A stretch of DNA of 64,000 nt from Margaritifera margaritifera (taxonomy: Eukaryota > Mollusca > Bivalvia > Unionida > Margaritiferidae). The notes under the pieces are model-generated. The model was not told the DNA's origin, ran no database searches, and saw nothing but the letters and a program-made list of their open reading frames with translations. Shown here piece after piece: positions 1 to 12,428 of the stretch. The translations under genes and the position numbers were made by a program. Position 1 is the first letter of the stretch. The number at the start of each line of letters is the position of its first letter. The stretch covers positions 186,001 to 250,000 of the forward strand of contig JAQPZY010001033.1 of assembly GCA_029931535.1 (NCBI GenBank). Direction: 5' to 3'.

Positions 1-345
1 ATTCTTTCAGGTGCAGTGACCATGATCTTTAATCTTTTGACACTAAAATCAACATGCTTCTTTCTTAATCCTAGTGCAAACCATCCATAATGTTTGGTAA
101 CTGTAGATGGTGGAGATTTCAAGTTAGTGTGCAGAAACCACTTTGCTTTCATCAGTCACAATGACCTTGACATTTTGACCCCAAAATCAATAGGGTTCTT
201 CCTTACCCCAAGTGCATGTCATCCAAAAGTTTAGTAACTGTTGATGATGGACAACTCAAGTTATTGTGCAGAAACTAAATTGGTAATGGATGTCCATATG
301 CCAGACAGAGAGACAACATCATAGCATGATACACTCCACTTTATG
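1..345 (-). repeat. Diverged tandem repeat, GGTCAAGGTCA family, reversed copy
   Basis: Two diverged units of roughly 125 bp are visible (about 10-120 and 120-290), each containing a CAAGTTA...TGTGCAGAAAC block and an AATGACCTTGACATTTTGACC-like block. Read on the minus strand this matches the array in HSPA13 intron 3 at about 22757-23760. The match includes the boundary phrase 'ATGCCTGCCATA' followed by a 'GTTGTCTGTC'-like stretch, which here appears reversed near 300-355. It is a non-coding dispersed repeat, and I see no conserved reading frame. Confidence 0.6.
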
Positions 346-371
346 GCAGGCATACAAGAACTGGAATTCCC

Positions 372-431
372 ATGAATAAATGATAATAAAATAATTTTCT
401 AGAATGAATGATAATAAAATAATTTTCTATC
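372..431. repeat. Short direct repeat, about 28 bp x 2
   Basis: The phrase 'GAATGATAATAAAATAATTT' is repeated back to back with only small changes, at about 375-400 and 403-430. It is simple AT-rich sequence with no coding content. Confidence 0.5.
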
Positions 432-459
432 TTGAAATTCTGAATATTATACACATCAA

Positions 460-805
460 GTTCTAAATTTGAAACTGAAATATTGTGAATAAGCAAAAGG
501 TACATTTATACCACTATTCTTAATATATGTACCAAATTTCATGGAGATATTTAAAATGGCTTTAAAGTTTGGGCCTGGAAACCATAGTGTAATCATTGAT
601 GGATTGACAAATAGACAACAACAATAAAAATAATGAAACTGTAGACCTGTGAATAGCAAAAGACACATGTACATCACTAGTCTAATATATGTACCAAAGT
701 TCACAGAGATATCTTAAAATTTTTTTTTAGTTTTGGCCTGGAAAGGAAAGTGTGGATGATGGAAAAGAATAATGGATGGATAAACAGACAAACAGATGAA
801 AATAT
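460..805. repeat. Two-unit diverged tandem repeat, about 170 bp period
   Basis: Two units share, in order, 'GTGAATA-GCAAAAG', 'ATATATGTACCAAA', a CA(T/C)(G/A)GAGATAT block, and 'TGGCCTGGAAA' followed by GATGGA/GACAAA. The first runs about 485-620 and the second about 648-800. The short open frames here are accidental, since the repeat gives no conserved peptide. Confidence 0.6.
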
Positions 806-1849
806 TAAAAGTATTGAAACTGAATTTTATATTTTGGAGAAAAGGATATAGATACTGTACCATATATACTCGCTTATAATCAAGCACCCACAAGAAGTGT
901 TCATCATCTATTCTTTACGTGATTATTACAGGAGACCGATACATACTTACTGTTGAAAAATAATTAAATGGATCAAAATAAGTGGTCTTAAATCATTCTC
1001 AAAAGTCGGCTTGTCAAAGATTTTTAGATGTATATTGCCACTGTCAAGGTGAAAATTGACAGACATGAAAGCAGAAGTAGACATGTGAGTGGACACAAAA
1101 CTCCCCAGAAAAAAGCAAAGAGTGAATTCACTGACATTGGAGTATTTCACTGAGTGACTCAGTTTTACCTTGTTTTCTTACTGGTTCTGATACTAAACTC
1201 TGCATAACAACTGAACTTTAAGTGGAAATGTTGATCAAGAAAAATGTGATGACATAATTAAAATTAAGTTAACACAGTTCTGTTCTTGGATTTGGTCCTT
1301 TACTTAAACATCACGCTATCTTAAAAATCTAGCCATTTCCAAAACCCTTATCAATCAATCCATTTATCTATTTTTATACATGTATATGTCTGTCTGTGCT
1401 CTTCTAACTATATCTGTATTCTAACCCTTCCTTTCTTTCCTCATCAACATATCTACATGTACTATTTACATACCGGTATATCTTTTTTGATAACTTTAAT
1501 TATTGACATATTGTTTTAGGTGCAAGCAAAAATAATAAGAATAAGAAAGTTCTATATTTGTACAATAATTGTAATGCAATTTCCTTAAAACATCCTATAT
1601 TTTATGTTTTTAGTTTAATTGTGATATTTTGTTGTCATATACTGGGGCAAGCTCAAATCCCCCATGGGGAAGCTGACTTCTATAAAATTTTGAAGCCCTG
1701 AAATATAAGAACAGCTTTGGAATACCAAGATCTTATGCAGTGACTTCTGTAACTTATACTTGTAGCATTTTTGTGCTCCTTGCTATGTAAATATGCATGC
1801 GATAATAGCAAGATATCTTCAGATTTTCTATTGAATCTTAACTGCTTAA
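806..1849. other. Intergenic AT-rich stretch, nothing recognised
   Basis: Apart from a short 'ATATACTCGCTTATAA' phrase near 862-882, which resembles the ends of the MITE at 16462 and 46262, I see no gene, RNA or array here. The small minus-strand frame at 947-1150 has no recognisable domain. Confidence 0.5.
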
Positions 1850-2115
1850 TTATGAAATTTGTACAAAGTCAATGGCGGCCATGATTTTATTCACTCAGTA
1901 CACAAAGAATAATGACAGTGATGAGCAAAACAATGTTGTATCTTTAAAGTCTGCACGATGGTTTTCTTAGTTTAAATACCAAAGAACATGAAAGGGAGAA
2001 CAACTAAGGGTGTACAAACAATTAAAAGATTAAATAAGCAACTTTAAAGATAAATAAAGCTGATTTGTACCATTTGTTCCAGTCCATTCCAATGATTCTA
2101 TCCACCGGTTAAATA
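1850..2115 (+). repeat. Dispersed repeat, copy A (partner at 14737-14995)
   Basis: About 260 bp matches a second copy at 14737-14995 in the same orientation. Shared landmarks in order are 'ATTATGAAAT', 'GACA(G/A)TGATGAG', 'GTTTTCTTAGTTT', 'AAAGGGAG(A/G)ACAA', 'GGGTGT', and 'TGTTCCAG...GATTCTAT'. The copies are clearly diverged, with several small indels. It is an unclassified interspersed element, and no coding frame is conserved between copies. Confidence 0.6.
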
Positions 2116-2975
2116 TCAATACACACCCCATCAAAGACGAATAATATGATTTTTAAAAAGAGGTCTAAACTACAAGGGCTGAAATAGATGTATTGATACA
2201 TCACTTGCAATGCTGCTTTTTAGGTACCGAAGAGCTCCAAAGGTCAGAGGTCATTCGGAGTAAAACAGTCTCAGTTGGGAAGGAATTATCACGGTTACCT
2301 GTGTAAATAATGTAATTTCATGAAAAGTTACATATATACTGTAAATTGGGATGTAAAAGATTCTTCGCCTATTTTGTATTATTATTATTATTTTGCTTTA
2401 TTGATTTTTATGACGACTTTGTATGAAGACCATATTGTGCATAATGTAATTCTACCTCGAATGACTTCTGACCTTACTCAAAGGGAAAGCATTCGTAGAA
2501 ACTTGCAATAGGTCTATTAAGAGGATACATTACGCCTTCTTCAGGAGATGGTCATAATGAACGTTTCTTCTTTACATACCTATGTGACAATATGCTATAG
2601 CATCATAACTTCAACTTATACTGTACTGCAGGTCCAGTGCCAGTGCGAGCCTTCTTGTATTTCTTAATCGGTATATTTATATACTATGTGCTTCTATAGT
2701 TCCATATATTCCAAATATGATTACTGAGATTGACTTTTGTAAGTATATGTTGATATAAGCTCTCTCTGCCTATCTTTTGAAGAAACAGCTATATATAGAT
2801 ATATATACAAAAAATTTTCATGTTCTTGCTTTCTCTCTTGCTTGCGTTAGAGGAAGTGTGTCACTTCTGTTGTTTTTTTAATAAAAACGCTTGAAGTTTA
2901 ATGTAAGATATTTAATTCAAGCGTTTCTTAGCCGAAGTCAATTACACGTGAAGAGAAACACGTGAAAATCTGTAC
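2116..2975. other. Intergenic stretch, nothing recognised
   Basis: I see AT-rich unique sequence with short TATT and TATA runs. The 63-residue frame at 2320-2511 shows no domain and is probably chance. Confidence 0.45.
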
Positions 2976-3068
2976 CGGACAAATGATCGTGGCTGATCCG
3001 GACCAGGCTTATTTGGACTAAATTACTGGCTGATTCGGACCATATTACAGGCTGATTCGGACCATATG
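2976..3068 (+). repeat. Motif block 'GGCTGATTCGGACCAT', left member of an inverted pair
   Basis: The motif GG(A/C)T(G/T)ATTCGGACC occurs four times in about 90 bp, including two close copies of 'GGCTGATTCGGACCATAT'. A matching block in opposite orientation lies at 8946-9046. The pair brackets the LINE and the tandem duplications, which suggests degenerate terminal or subterminal repeats of a large DNA transposon. This is inference; no transposase was found between them. Confidence 0.55.
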
Positions 3069-3454
3069 GAAAATAATTAAGTTTCGTCTTAGATTTAAGT
3101 GTGACATTTACAATTGTTTCAAATATGATATAACTCATTATTCACAGGTATGTAGAGCAGTTCAAAACTACATTTAAGGAAACAAAACTCCAATTTTTTT
3201 TTTATTTTTTTTTTTTTTTTTTATTGAACACAAGGTGTCAGGATTTTACATATTCCCCTACATCACCACCTGACCTGGTGTATGGGGCATTATCTTAAAT
3301 TATTTTGCGTCCTTATCTTTTACATGTGTTCCCTACACAACACACACACACATGCACACACAGACACTTACATTCACAATTATTGTACACAAAGTCATAA
3401 TCCCATACAAACCCCAAGATGTTTTAAATTGCCTTAAAAAAAAAAAAAAAAAAA

Positions 3455-5128
3455 TCATGTACCAAAAGTTGATAATAGGATCCACTTTTTCTTAAACTCG
3501 TCACTTCTGTTATTCACTTTGGCGACATATTTTTCCAGTGTCTTGTATGATAAAACACAATTTTTATAATATGATAGATTTTGAATTTTTGATGAACAAC
3601 GTGATCTGTATATCACATATTTTGCAAGCAAAATTAGGAAGTTAATAAGGTCATCAAAGTTGTTATTTCCTATAAAGACGTCTTTTCGTGTAATTCTAAA
3701 ATTTGGGTCATAAGTTTGGATCCATTCCACCAACAGTTTCCAAAAGTGTTCAGTAACTGAACAGTCATAAAATAAGTGCTCAATTTGTTCTATTCCCTCA
3801 TTACAAAAGGTACATTTATCATTATCACTTAAATTAATCTTTTTTAGAAACTGGTTTGTGGCAATGTTTCTATGGAGAAATCTAAAATTTAAGCTAATCA
3901 GTTTTGTGTCTTTTGTACAAAGTTTAGCCAAAACAAAAGAGTTGGTCCATTCATTTGCACCAATTGCACACTCTAGCTGCCTGGACCAAGTTTCATGTTT
4001 ACCATTTGGCTTTTGTATCTTGGTTCTTATCAGGTCTTTATAGATAAATTTATTCTTTGCTCTTACCCTAAGGAGTGATGTCTTGTCCAAAACTACATGA
4101 AAACTATTTCCACTTTCAAAAAACCTTTTAATTTTCTTTTTCCACAGCACCGAGATCTTTGAAATAAGAGCAAAGTACTGTATGAAATTATTTGTTTTTG
4201 TTTTTTGTTTTATTTCATCAAAACTTAATAGAGATCCTTGTGCATCAAAAAGATGTTGAATAAGTACAACACCGTTTGTTCTCCACCTTGTGTATGATTT
4301 AAAATTATCTACAGTCACTAAATTAAGAATATCTTGAGACAAGTATTCATGGACAGTAGATGGTTCATTTTTCCATTGTGATAAAGCATAAATAACATCA
4401 CGCCAAAAAATATTTTTAATTGATTTAGAAATTACTTTTGATTTAGTTTTTCCTAATGTAAATAACAGCGTACCTCCAAATTTTCCAAATATTTGTTCAG
4501 AAACCAGTTTTTGCCATAAGCCATCTTCGTTTAGTAAGAGACGCCTAATCCAGGAAAGTTTTATATAACACACAAATGAATGCAAGTGAATCATATTTAA
4601 TCCCCCTTCCTTAAAAGAAGCTATAAGAGTGTCTCTTTTAACCCTCTCAGTTTTACCGCCCCAAATAAAGTGGAAAAATAATGTATTCAGTTCCTTTTCT
4701 ATATGGGGTGGAGGATTTGGCAAAGCTGCAAAAAGATGAATGAATTTAGGCAAAATCAAGGACTTTATCAAAGTAATTTTTCCAATAAGGGATAAATTTC
4801 TTCTGCTCCACCAGCCAAGCAGTTTCTTTACTTCCTTTAACTTCGTCGAATAATTAAGCTCTACCATGTCCTCCAAGTTCAAAGAGAAATATACTCCCAG
4901 TAATCTAAAATTGGACATTGACCAGTTAATATCAATTTCTGGACATATTTTTTCATTAGAATATTTTGTATTTCCAATCCAAATAGCTTTTGATTTCAAA
5001 ACATTGCAGTACAGACCTGACACCAAGGCAAAGTCATTTAAAATCTGCAAGGTTGTCTTCAAGGACAAATGAGAACCATCTAATAATAGAAAAGCATCAT
5101 CAGCGTACTGCCCTAATTTGAACTCCAT
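3455..5128 (-). pseudogene. LINE ORF2 fragment: RT catalytic box, thumb and C-terminal domain
   Basis: The 557-residue frame starts at the RT catalytic block 'GQYADDAFLLLDGS' (residues 6-19). It continues through the thumb ('LLGVYFS', 'LLGWWSRRNLSLIGKITLIKS') and an 'FHFIWGGKTERVKRDTL' block. Near its end is the cysteine/histidine knuckle 'CTFCNEGIEQIEHLFYDC' (about 443-460), followed by 'FWKLL'. This C-terminal layout fits the L1/Tx1 group. It has no internal stop, so only single-base changes separate it from the upstream part. Confidence 0.9.
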
Positions 5129-6321
5129 TTCATTATGAAAATGCCTGTAATATCTGTGTTCTTCTTAAGTTCTATTGCAAGAAGTTCAATTCCTATTATA
5201 AATAAGTAGGGTGATAAAGGGTCTCCCTGGCGACAACCTCTCTCCAAATTAAAAAATGGGGATAAATGTCCATTATTAATGAGACAACTTTTTGATTTAT
5301 TGCAAAATAATCTGAACCATTGACAAATTGATTCTCCAAAGTTAAAAGACTTCAGAGCAGTTTCCAGAAAGTCCCATTCGACCGAGTCAAAAGCCTTTTC
5401 AAAGTCTATCAATAGGAGAAGACCAAATTCATTTTTTTCCTCAAGGTATTGCATCAGGTCATACAAAAGTCTTGTATTTTCACCAATGAATCTCTCTTTC
5501 ATAAAACCCTTTTGGGTGTCACTAATGATAAACGGGAGCACTTTTTTGAACCTATTAGCAATTGATGCCGAGGCAATCTTGTAATCTACATTAAGTAGTG
5601 AGATTGGTCTCCAATTTTTTAGAAATTTCCTGTCTTTATCTTCTTTAGGAATGCAGGTAATGATTCCCTGAGACTGAAAGTCTGAAAAATGTTGCATATC
5701 GTATCCAGTATTTAGAGACCTAAAGAGAAAGCCGCCTCGGTCTTTCCAAAAGAATTTGTAGAATTCTACAGTAAATCCATTGGAACCAGGGCTAGTTTCA
5801 TTTTTCATATTTTTTAGTGCTAAACCACATTCCTCAAACGTTAACCTACCTTCACATGAGCTTCTTTCAAGATCTGAGAGTTTTTTATCATGGTTAAAAA
5901 AGTGGTTGAGCGTTTGGAAGTTATATTTGTTTTTGCTTTGGTATAATTTTTCATAAAAGTCTTTCTGTTGATTTAATATTTCTTTTGGATCTGTTACCCT
6001 TGTTCCATCTTCAGTAATTAATTCTTTTATTGTTTTGTTTGTGTAATTTCTCTTTTCGAGATTAAGAAAATATTTTGAGTTTTTTTCACCAGACTCATAC
6101 CATCTTGCCTTTGATCTTAACATTACACCTTCCACCTCTTTTTTCCTCATTTCTTCTAAATCCGCTTGTTTTTTGTTCAATTCTTTCATCGTAGCGGGGT
6201 TATTATTTTGATTCACTAAAGCATGTAAGGTATGTATTTCAGCTTCAATTTTCCTGAAATGTTGCTTCTCCTGTTTTGCCTTAGCTTGTGAATACATAAT
6301 TGATTCTGATCTTATTATCAT
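5113..6321 (-). pseudogene. LINE ORF2 fragment: linker and reverse transcriptase, N-terminal two thirds
   Basis: The 402-residue frame opens with a charged, probably coiled linker (residues about 1-90). It continues into RT blocks: 'SPGSNGFTVEFYKFFW' at about 165-180, 'NWRPISLLNVDYKI' at about 235-248, 'GFMKERFIGENTRL' at about 270, 'LLIDFEKAFDSVEWDF' with the first catalytic Asp at about 305, and 'GCRQGDPLSPYLF' at about 365. The YADD block is missing because the frame shifts near 5120; it continues in the adjoining frame 3455-5128, which overlaps this one by 16 bp. Confidence 0.9.
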
Positions 6322-6330
6322 TTTAAGGAT

Positions 6331-6980
6331 TTAAAAAAACAATTGATTATTACAAGTTAGTTTCACATGTAGTGGGTTTTCCTTATCACCTTCACAATAG
6401 TATTCTTCTACTGTGTTGGTTATACATTTTTTTACCAACTGAATATATTCATTTTGCTTTAATAGCTTTGAATTGAATTTCCAGTACCCAGGACCTCTCG
6501 GTGATGCAGATATAGACAATTTTAGTGTTATTGCTGAATGATCTGTTTTATAGCCAGGAATAATAGAGGAGTCCATACAATTTGAAAACATGTCCTCAGA
6601 GATTAAAAAATAGTCCAGTCTACTCTGTTTCACAGGGTTTGCCTGATGCCAAGTAAATACTCTACTGTCAGGACTGACTGTTCTCCATGGATCCAGTAAA
6701 TCAAGTTGATTCTTGATGTCCTGGACTGCTGCTAGGGCCATGGAGTGTTTATCATGCAAGATATTATAAGAGTCAAGCTCCATGTCCTGAACAACATTCC
6801 AGTCACCACAAATAATAACAGAGGAATTGTCAAAAATTATAATATCCTCTTTCAAATTTCTGAAAAACTCAGCATTATCATCATTATGACCATATAGATT
6901 CACTAATGTAAATCTCTGTCCATTAACTGATAAATCTAAGAGAATGTATCTGCCCTGACTTACGTGAGATAATGGCTCTG
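6331..6980 (-). pseudogene. LINE ORF2 fragment: C-terminal part of the AP endonuclease
   Basis: The minus-strand frame begins inside the domain at about 6980. It reads through a 'LVNLYGHND' strand, the 'ICGDWNVVQD' motif with its catalytic D and N, 'DPWRT', 'FTWHQ', 'SRLDYFLIS' and the terminal 'YKTDHSAI' motif. These are the expected late motifs of APE endonucleases in L1-clade LINEs, where the SDH/TDH histidine is catalytic. It ends at 6331 in a T-run frameshift just before the linker, and the N-terminal part of the domain is absent or scrambled. Confidence 0.85.
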
Positions 6981-7107
6981 TTCTGTATACAAATCAAATG
7001 AAATAATGTTAGACTGTTTATCTTGCATTACCAATTTAATAGTTAAACATTTTCTAAGCAGCTCATTCACCTTTGTGCAAAATTGTAGTAGTTCACTTTA
7101 TTTTATT

Positions 7108-8040
<933 letters not shown>

Positions 8041-8945
8041 GATTGATGCTGCTATAATTGAACATCATATTATCACCGTCTGTTTAATACTTTGTTTCAT
8101 TAGTAAGCCCTTAATTAATTTAATATTTAATTGCAAACAATAATATTGAGATCATCTAATCATCAGTTTGCAAAACCTGTTTGAGCAATTAAAGCACGTT
8201 TTGCTGTCATTTTCCAATTTACTGAGTTTAATACAACTCTAGAATACTGAATATAACGCTGACTTTAAATAACTTGTGATCTTTGGTTACATGGATGTAT
8301 TCTATCTGTGTTAATATAATAAAATCTCTGTTCATAAATCAGGCTTAAATGGATTTAACATGTTCTGTAAATGAAACATTTACGTTCATTACTATTTGCG
8401 ACATTTTCAAAGGTTAGAATGAAAATAAAATAAGTTGGTTTACAGGCTCGAGATTTTACTCTCAAGACAAAAATTCAACGATAACATTAAAGTACGTTTT
8501 AATATTGTGTTACTGATCAATAACTCTTTACACAAGATTTATTTGGTAACTATAATGCGAATGAAACATGATTTGCATGTGAAATCAATAAAAGCCATGG
8601 GTCAATTTATATACATTACTGTTTGATAGTGTTGAAAGTGGACCATACTAGCCTGATTTAAGATTAGTTTCAAAATGTTTTTCAAAGATATTAATGCAAA
8701 GAATAGCTTTGGTTTCTTTATTGTAAACCCTGAAAAGTTCTTTTGGTTAAATTTTTTGTAAAAAAATCTAGATGCGATAGCTCATGTCTGTTTCGTTGTG
8801 ATTTGGGCTAGAAATTTGCGAAGAACTAAATTTTAGAGCTGAAAATCAAACTGTTACATTCTCTTACTATGTTTGCGAAAACAGTAATAACTACTCAACT
8901 AACTCAGGTATGTGTGTTCATTGTTTTTCTAAAAATATTTCACAT
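8041..8945. other. Intergenic AT-rich stretch, nothing recognised
   Basis: I found no gene, RNA or array here. The 63-residue frame at 8435-8626 has no recognisable motif. Confidence 0.45.
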
Positions 8946-9046
8946 CCTCCGAATCAGCCTGGCACTTGGTCCGAATAAGCCCGTAATTTGGTCTGAATGA
9001 GTCATGGTCCGAATGAGCAATGGTCCGAATGAGCCAGCATTCGTTG
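8946..9046 (-). repeat. Motif block 'ATGGTCCGAATGAGC', right member of an inverted pair
   Basis: Five to six copies of (T)GGTC(C/T)GAAT(A/G)AG occur within 100 bp. This is the reverse complement of the block at 2976-3068, and the order and spacing are similar. Nothing else in the interval explains this regularity. Confidence 0.55.
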
Positions 9047-11144
9047 TAGAAGACCGCATTAAATGAGGATTCATCCCTGTGTGACTGGTCGCCTTAGTAT
9101 GACGCACCGAGTTTTTTTTTTAAAGCACTCTTTTCATGAGGTCAACTGATTGTGGCAAGTTTGAAATATGGAAAGAAACAAACAAAAACGGTTTGGGGTG
9201 TGTCCATCCAGTAATTTAACTTTTTTTGGTTGATTAAAATTTTTTTTATTGATAAATAAGGACAACATTTCAAAGATTTCGTATTCTCTACAATAATGTT
9301 CGTTTTAAAAAAAAAAAAAATCTCTTTGGGGACAAATACCCATCAATGTCGGCCTTGTCCTTTCATTTATTATCTAGTTTTCACTGACTCATATATAATA
9401 TATCAGAAATTTCAGCATTTACAATACTTCTTCCTTTATTATGTTATTATTCAGTAAAATTAGGGCTTACAAATATGAAGATACCATGGAACTAAAGAAC
9501 TTTTTATGCACATGGTATGTTAATATTACTTCCGATGGATGTTTGACTTTTAAAAACTGTTCAGTTTATGCATTTTATATTAAACAAATATTTAATTTCC
9601 GTATTAGATTAAATTCCCTAATAAATAGAAAGAAAATATTTTGAAATTTGACTTACAGATTCCAAATGGAGACTTAAGGAAAACTGACCAATCGAAATTG
9701 TACTGTTAATACATTTTATTACATCTTTGTAATGTCCCATCTAATATAAAATGTATTAAATTTCAGTCATAGTTTTAATACCCTACAAATTAAGAAAAAT
9801 AAATGCATCGGAATTTTACCGATGTCAAATGATAGAAAATTGTCAATGATCAAATTATCATACAAGTCTATAGATTGTTTAAAAACAAAATCCAAACGTG
9901 GAATGTATTGAATCAATATATGCTCAAATTATGTTTAATTGTTATCATAAACCAGTACATTATGCATAAAATAAATGCAACGAAACTGAGAGAAGCATTA
10001 GAGATAAGTTCGAAATACCTTGTTTGACCATTGTGTGTGTCTACCGGCATAAATGCAGGTTTCCGCGGAACCAATGAATTATTCTACTAGGAGCGGATCC
10101 GGAAATTTTACCAAGATGGTTCGAATTTGAGAAGGTGTTGTTCCTTTTTCTAAAAGAAATATGGCAAATTTTCAAAGTTTTTCCACTGAAAAATGTACAA
10201 TTTAACTGAACAAGAGGGGGTTCTACTGCTACACCCCAGTGCCTCATTTTGTCATATTTATTCACTTGCATTTTTCGAGCATAAATAAATTACTAATTGT
10301 GAAATTTCCATAAAGTTCCAAAGTAAATATTTATCAATGTACATGTATAATTTGTACATAATATTGGATATAATGAGCAATTAGATTTTTTACTGTTTAT
10401 TACAATGCCTAATTGAGGAGGAATTTAAGACGGGGAAACTGCCTCATATAAATAGTTGATAAAAATGAAAAATGAATCATGTAATACATTTATACATATT
10501 ATTTATTGCAATCTTGCACTATATTAATTCTTTAGACTTAAGAAAAGTATTTACCATATTAAGTTTATAGTCTATGTCATGTTTCAAAACAACGAATGAC
10601 TTTATTAGACCCTCAGAGCGTTTCGAAATAAGTGAAAATTTACATATGAAAAAATCATTGTAGTATTTACACTTCTTATCTATAGCTGAAGTGTTCATCA
10701 AAATACTAAAAAGCTGAATAGTTTAAATCTGTGATCAATGGATATGAAATTCACATTTAATAAAATTAATTCAACCATTTGCTAGGGCCTTTTTTTCTTT
10801 TTTCTTCTCTTCCTCATTAAACTATTACTATTCTTTGAAAATTTCCCGATCACTAGGTAATATTAGAGGTTCAGAATAATTGAAGATATTCAGTTATACT
10901 ACAGTGTCTGTCAAAAATTCTTGCTAAAAATTCTTGTTTGGTGAACACTAGATGGCACGGACTGGCGGTAGGTCTATAAGTGGCTACGTGATTTTCCGAT
11001 GATGACGAATCATCTCCTCCTCCTCCTCAGACAGTTTTAACAACAACTATGTATATCCAATTATGTACATATGAAGATCTATCATTGTCAAATATGCTTC
11101 AAATTCAACGATTTGATCTTTTTAAAGGACTCTGAGACTTTTCG
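9047..11144. other. 5' flank of HSPA13, largely unique AT-rich DNA
   Basis: I see homopolymer runs (A13 near 9308) and a moderately GC-richer patch at about 10040-10270 that reads like an interspersed repeat fragment ('GGAGCGGATCCGG' followed by 'AGATGGTTCGAATTTGAG'). A CTC-rich triplet run lies at about 11011-11028. No gene is supported. Confidence 0.4.
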
Positions 11145-11256
11145 ACCTATAGCAGAATCGGTCCACTAACGTTCTCGGCCCATAACGAAATATGACAACA
11201 CAAATCGGCCCATTACGCACTGGGCCTATCGCTATGTCGGTCCACGAATGATATCA
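11145..11256 (+). repeat. 'TCGGCCCATAACG' motif block, left member of a second inverted pair
   Basis: Alternating copies of 'TCGG(T/C)CCA(C/T)' and 'GGGCC' occur about every 20-30 bp, e.g. 'ATCGGTCCACTAACG', 'TCGGCCCATAACG', 'TCGGCCCATTACG', 'TCGGTCCACGAATG'. A reversed counterpart lies at 12094-12200. The two flank about 0.85 kb that contains a long TA microsatellite, ending some 200 bp before the HSPA13 start codon. Confidence 0.5.
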
Positions 11257-11583
11257 GTGAAACTAGCAATCAATAAATTTATAAAATAAAAACAAAAGGT
11301 TTTAATTAAATTTGATCAAAGGCTGAATTTCAAGTAAGTTTTACAACAGTTTTGTCTACATATCCAGTTAAAAAAAAAAATCATCATTGAGCAAAAGATT
11401 TTGTAACTGTCATTATGAATGAAATTCGGGTACCAAACAAATATTGTAAACATACCCGTATCACAAACTCTCTGCTGACATAAGTTACAGGAGTAAGTGT
11501 ATTCTACTTTGAAATTACAACTCTGAAACACTCGACACACTGGTCAGTACCCACTGATGCGTTGACAATATCATTTAATTTGC

Positions 11584-11597
11584 GGGGGGGGGGGGCA

Positions 11598-11691
<94 letters not shown>
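11584..11691. repeat. G12 run and (TA)n microsatellite
   Basis: A run of 12 G residues (11584-11595) is followed after CA by about 92 bp of uninterrupted TA dinucleotide. The antisense open frame of alternating I and Y is only this repeat translated. Confidence 0.98.
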
Positions 11692-11692
<1 letters not shown>

Positions 11693-12093
11693 TTGATGCA
11701 ACCATCAAAGGCTGATTCTTGTTTGTTTTTTTAAAATTGTTTTTTTACTCAAAACACCCATTTGCAAAAGAAGATAACTGTTTTTCTCTCTTTTTGATTT
11801 TATAATAATCTTTTGTCTAATTCTTCAACAAACATCACGCGCATTATACAGTAGTTTACAGTATTGTTTATTTTCTTATTACCGTTAATCCAACCGTAAA
11901 GTTTGCATACTCATTAATGCTTAACTAATTAGTCAGTAAATAACATGTTTATAATAAATATTTATTGTTCAATAACATAACAAGTGTTACGAAGTCATAC
12001 AAGATTATAGGTACAAATAAAAAAAATAAAAACCCAAACCAACAAAATGGGTTGTTTTTTTGTTTTTTTTTGTACGAGTATATTGTTTGAAAG
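11692..12093. other. AT-rich flank, nothing recognised
   Basis: T-rich runs and scattered AATAAA/TTTATT are present, but there is no gene, promoter or RNA that I can support. Confidence 0.4.
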
Positions 12094-12200
12094 TATGGGC
12101 CGACCGTGACGGTAATGATTTCTTAATTAAATTTGTATGGACCGAACCTTTAATGGATCGACTCCGCAATGTGCCTAGCATGTTATGGGCCAAGATGTCC
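12094..12200 (-). repeat. 'GGGCCGACC/GGACCGAACC' motif block, right member of the second inverted pair
   Basis: It contains 'TATGGGCCGACC', 'TATGGACCGAACC', 'ATGGATCGACTCCG' and 'TTATGGGCCAAGATG'. On the minus strand these read 'TTGGCCCATAACATG', 'TTCGGTCCATAC' and 'TCGGCCCATAC', matching the block at 11145-11256. The block ends about 200 bp upstream of the HSPA13 ATG, so it could overlap the promoter. Confidence 0.5.
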
Positions 12201-12397
12201 GGTCATCATTAAAAGTTCAAGATTCAGCAGTGACAGTCAACAAGGAGTTATTTCCCTTTACACCACTCCCATGTAAAGCATCATACGTGTACATCCGTTT
12301 TTAAGACGGAAGAACTTTTGACAGATGTTAACATACTCACTGTGACAGGCACGATTTCAGCCACATATTGTAGTTTAAGGTCATTTTGTTTAAGAAT

Positions 12398-12428
12398 ATG
12401 GGTTCCAATGTCACTTGTATCATTCTAG
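12398..12428 (+). CDS. HSPA13: HSPA13 exon 1 (start codon, signal segment)
   Basis: The exon encodes [10 protein letters not shown] plus the first base of a glycine codon, then the donor 'GTAAGT'. Joined to exon 2 it gives an N-terminal hydrophobic run '[18 protein letters not shown]' that aligns with the vertebrate signal/anchor. The ATG is the only one nearby in this frame and sits about 200 bp after the inverted motif block. The transcription start is not visible. The exon is only 31 nt of coding sequence, so gene finders would easily miss it. Confidence 0.85.

Larger units (their letters stand above)
3191..7100 (-). mobile_element. L1/Tx1-like LINE (antisense), 5'-truncated, 3' end with poly(A)
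   Basis: A non-LTR retrotransposon reads on the minus strand from about 7100 down to a poly(A) tail, seen as the T-rich run at 3191-3222. It contains the C-terminal half of an APE-type endonuclease (about 6960-6331), a linker and reverse transcriptase (6321-5113, continuing in 5128-3455), and a C-terminal CCHC-like knuckle. Three reading-frame breaks are visible: near 6985, at a T-run near 6325, and near 5113-5128. The 5' end is missing, since ORF1 and the endonuclease N-terminus are not found before the tandem repeat at about 7108. It decays less than the other LINEs here and is probably the youngest. Confidence 0.9.

Noticed and set aside
11504..11701. Antisense open frame of alternating isoleucine and tyrosine
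   Set aside because: It is the (TA)n microsatellite translated and does not represent a protein.
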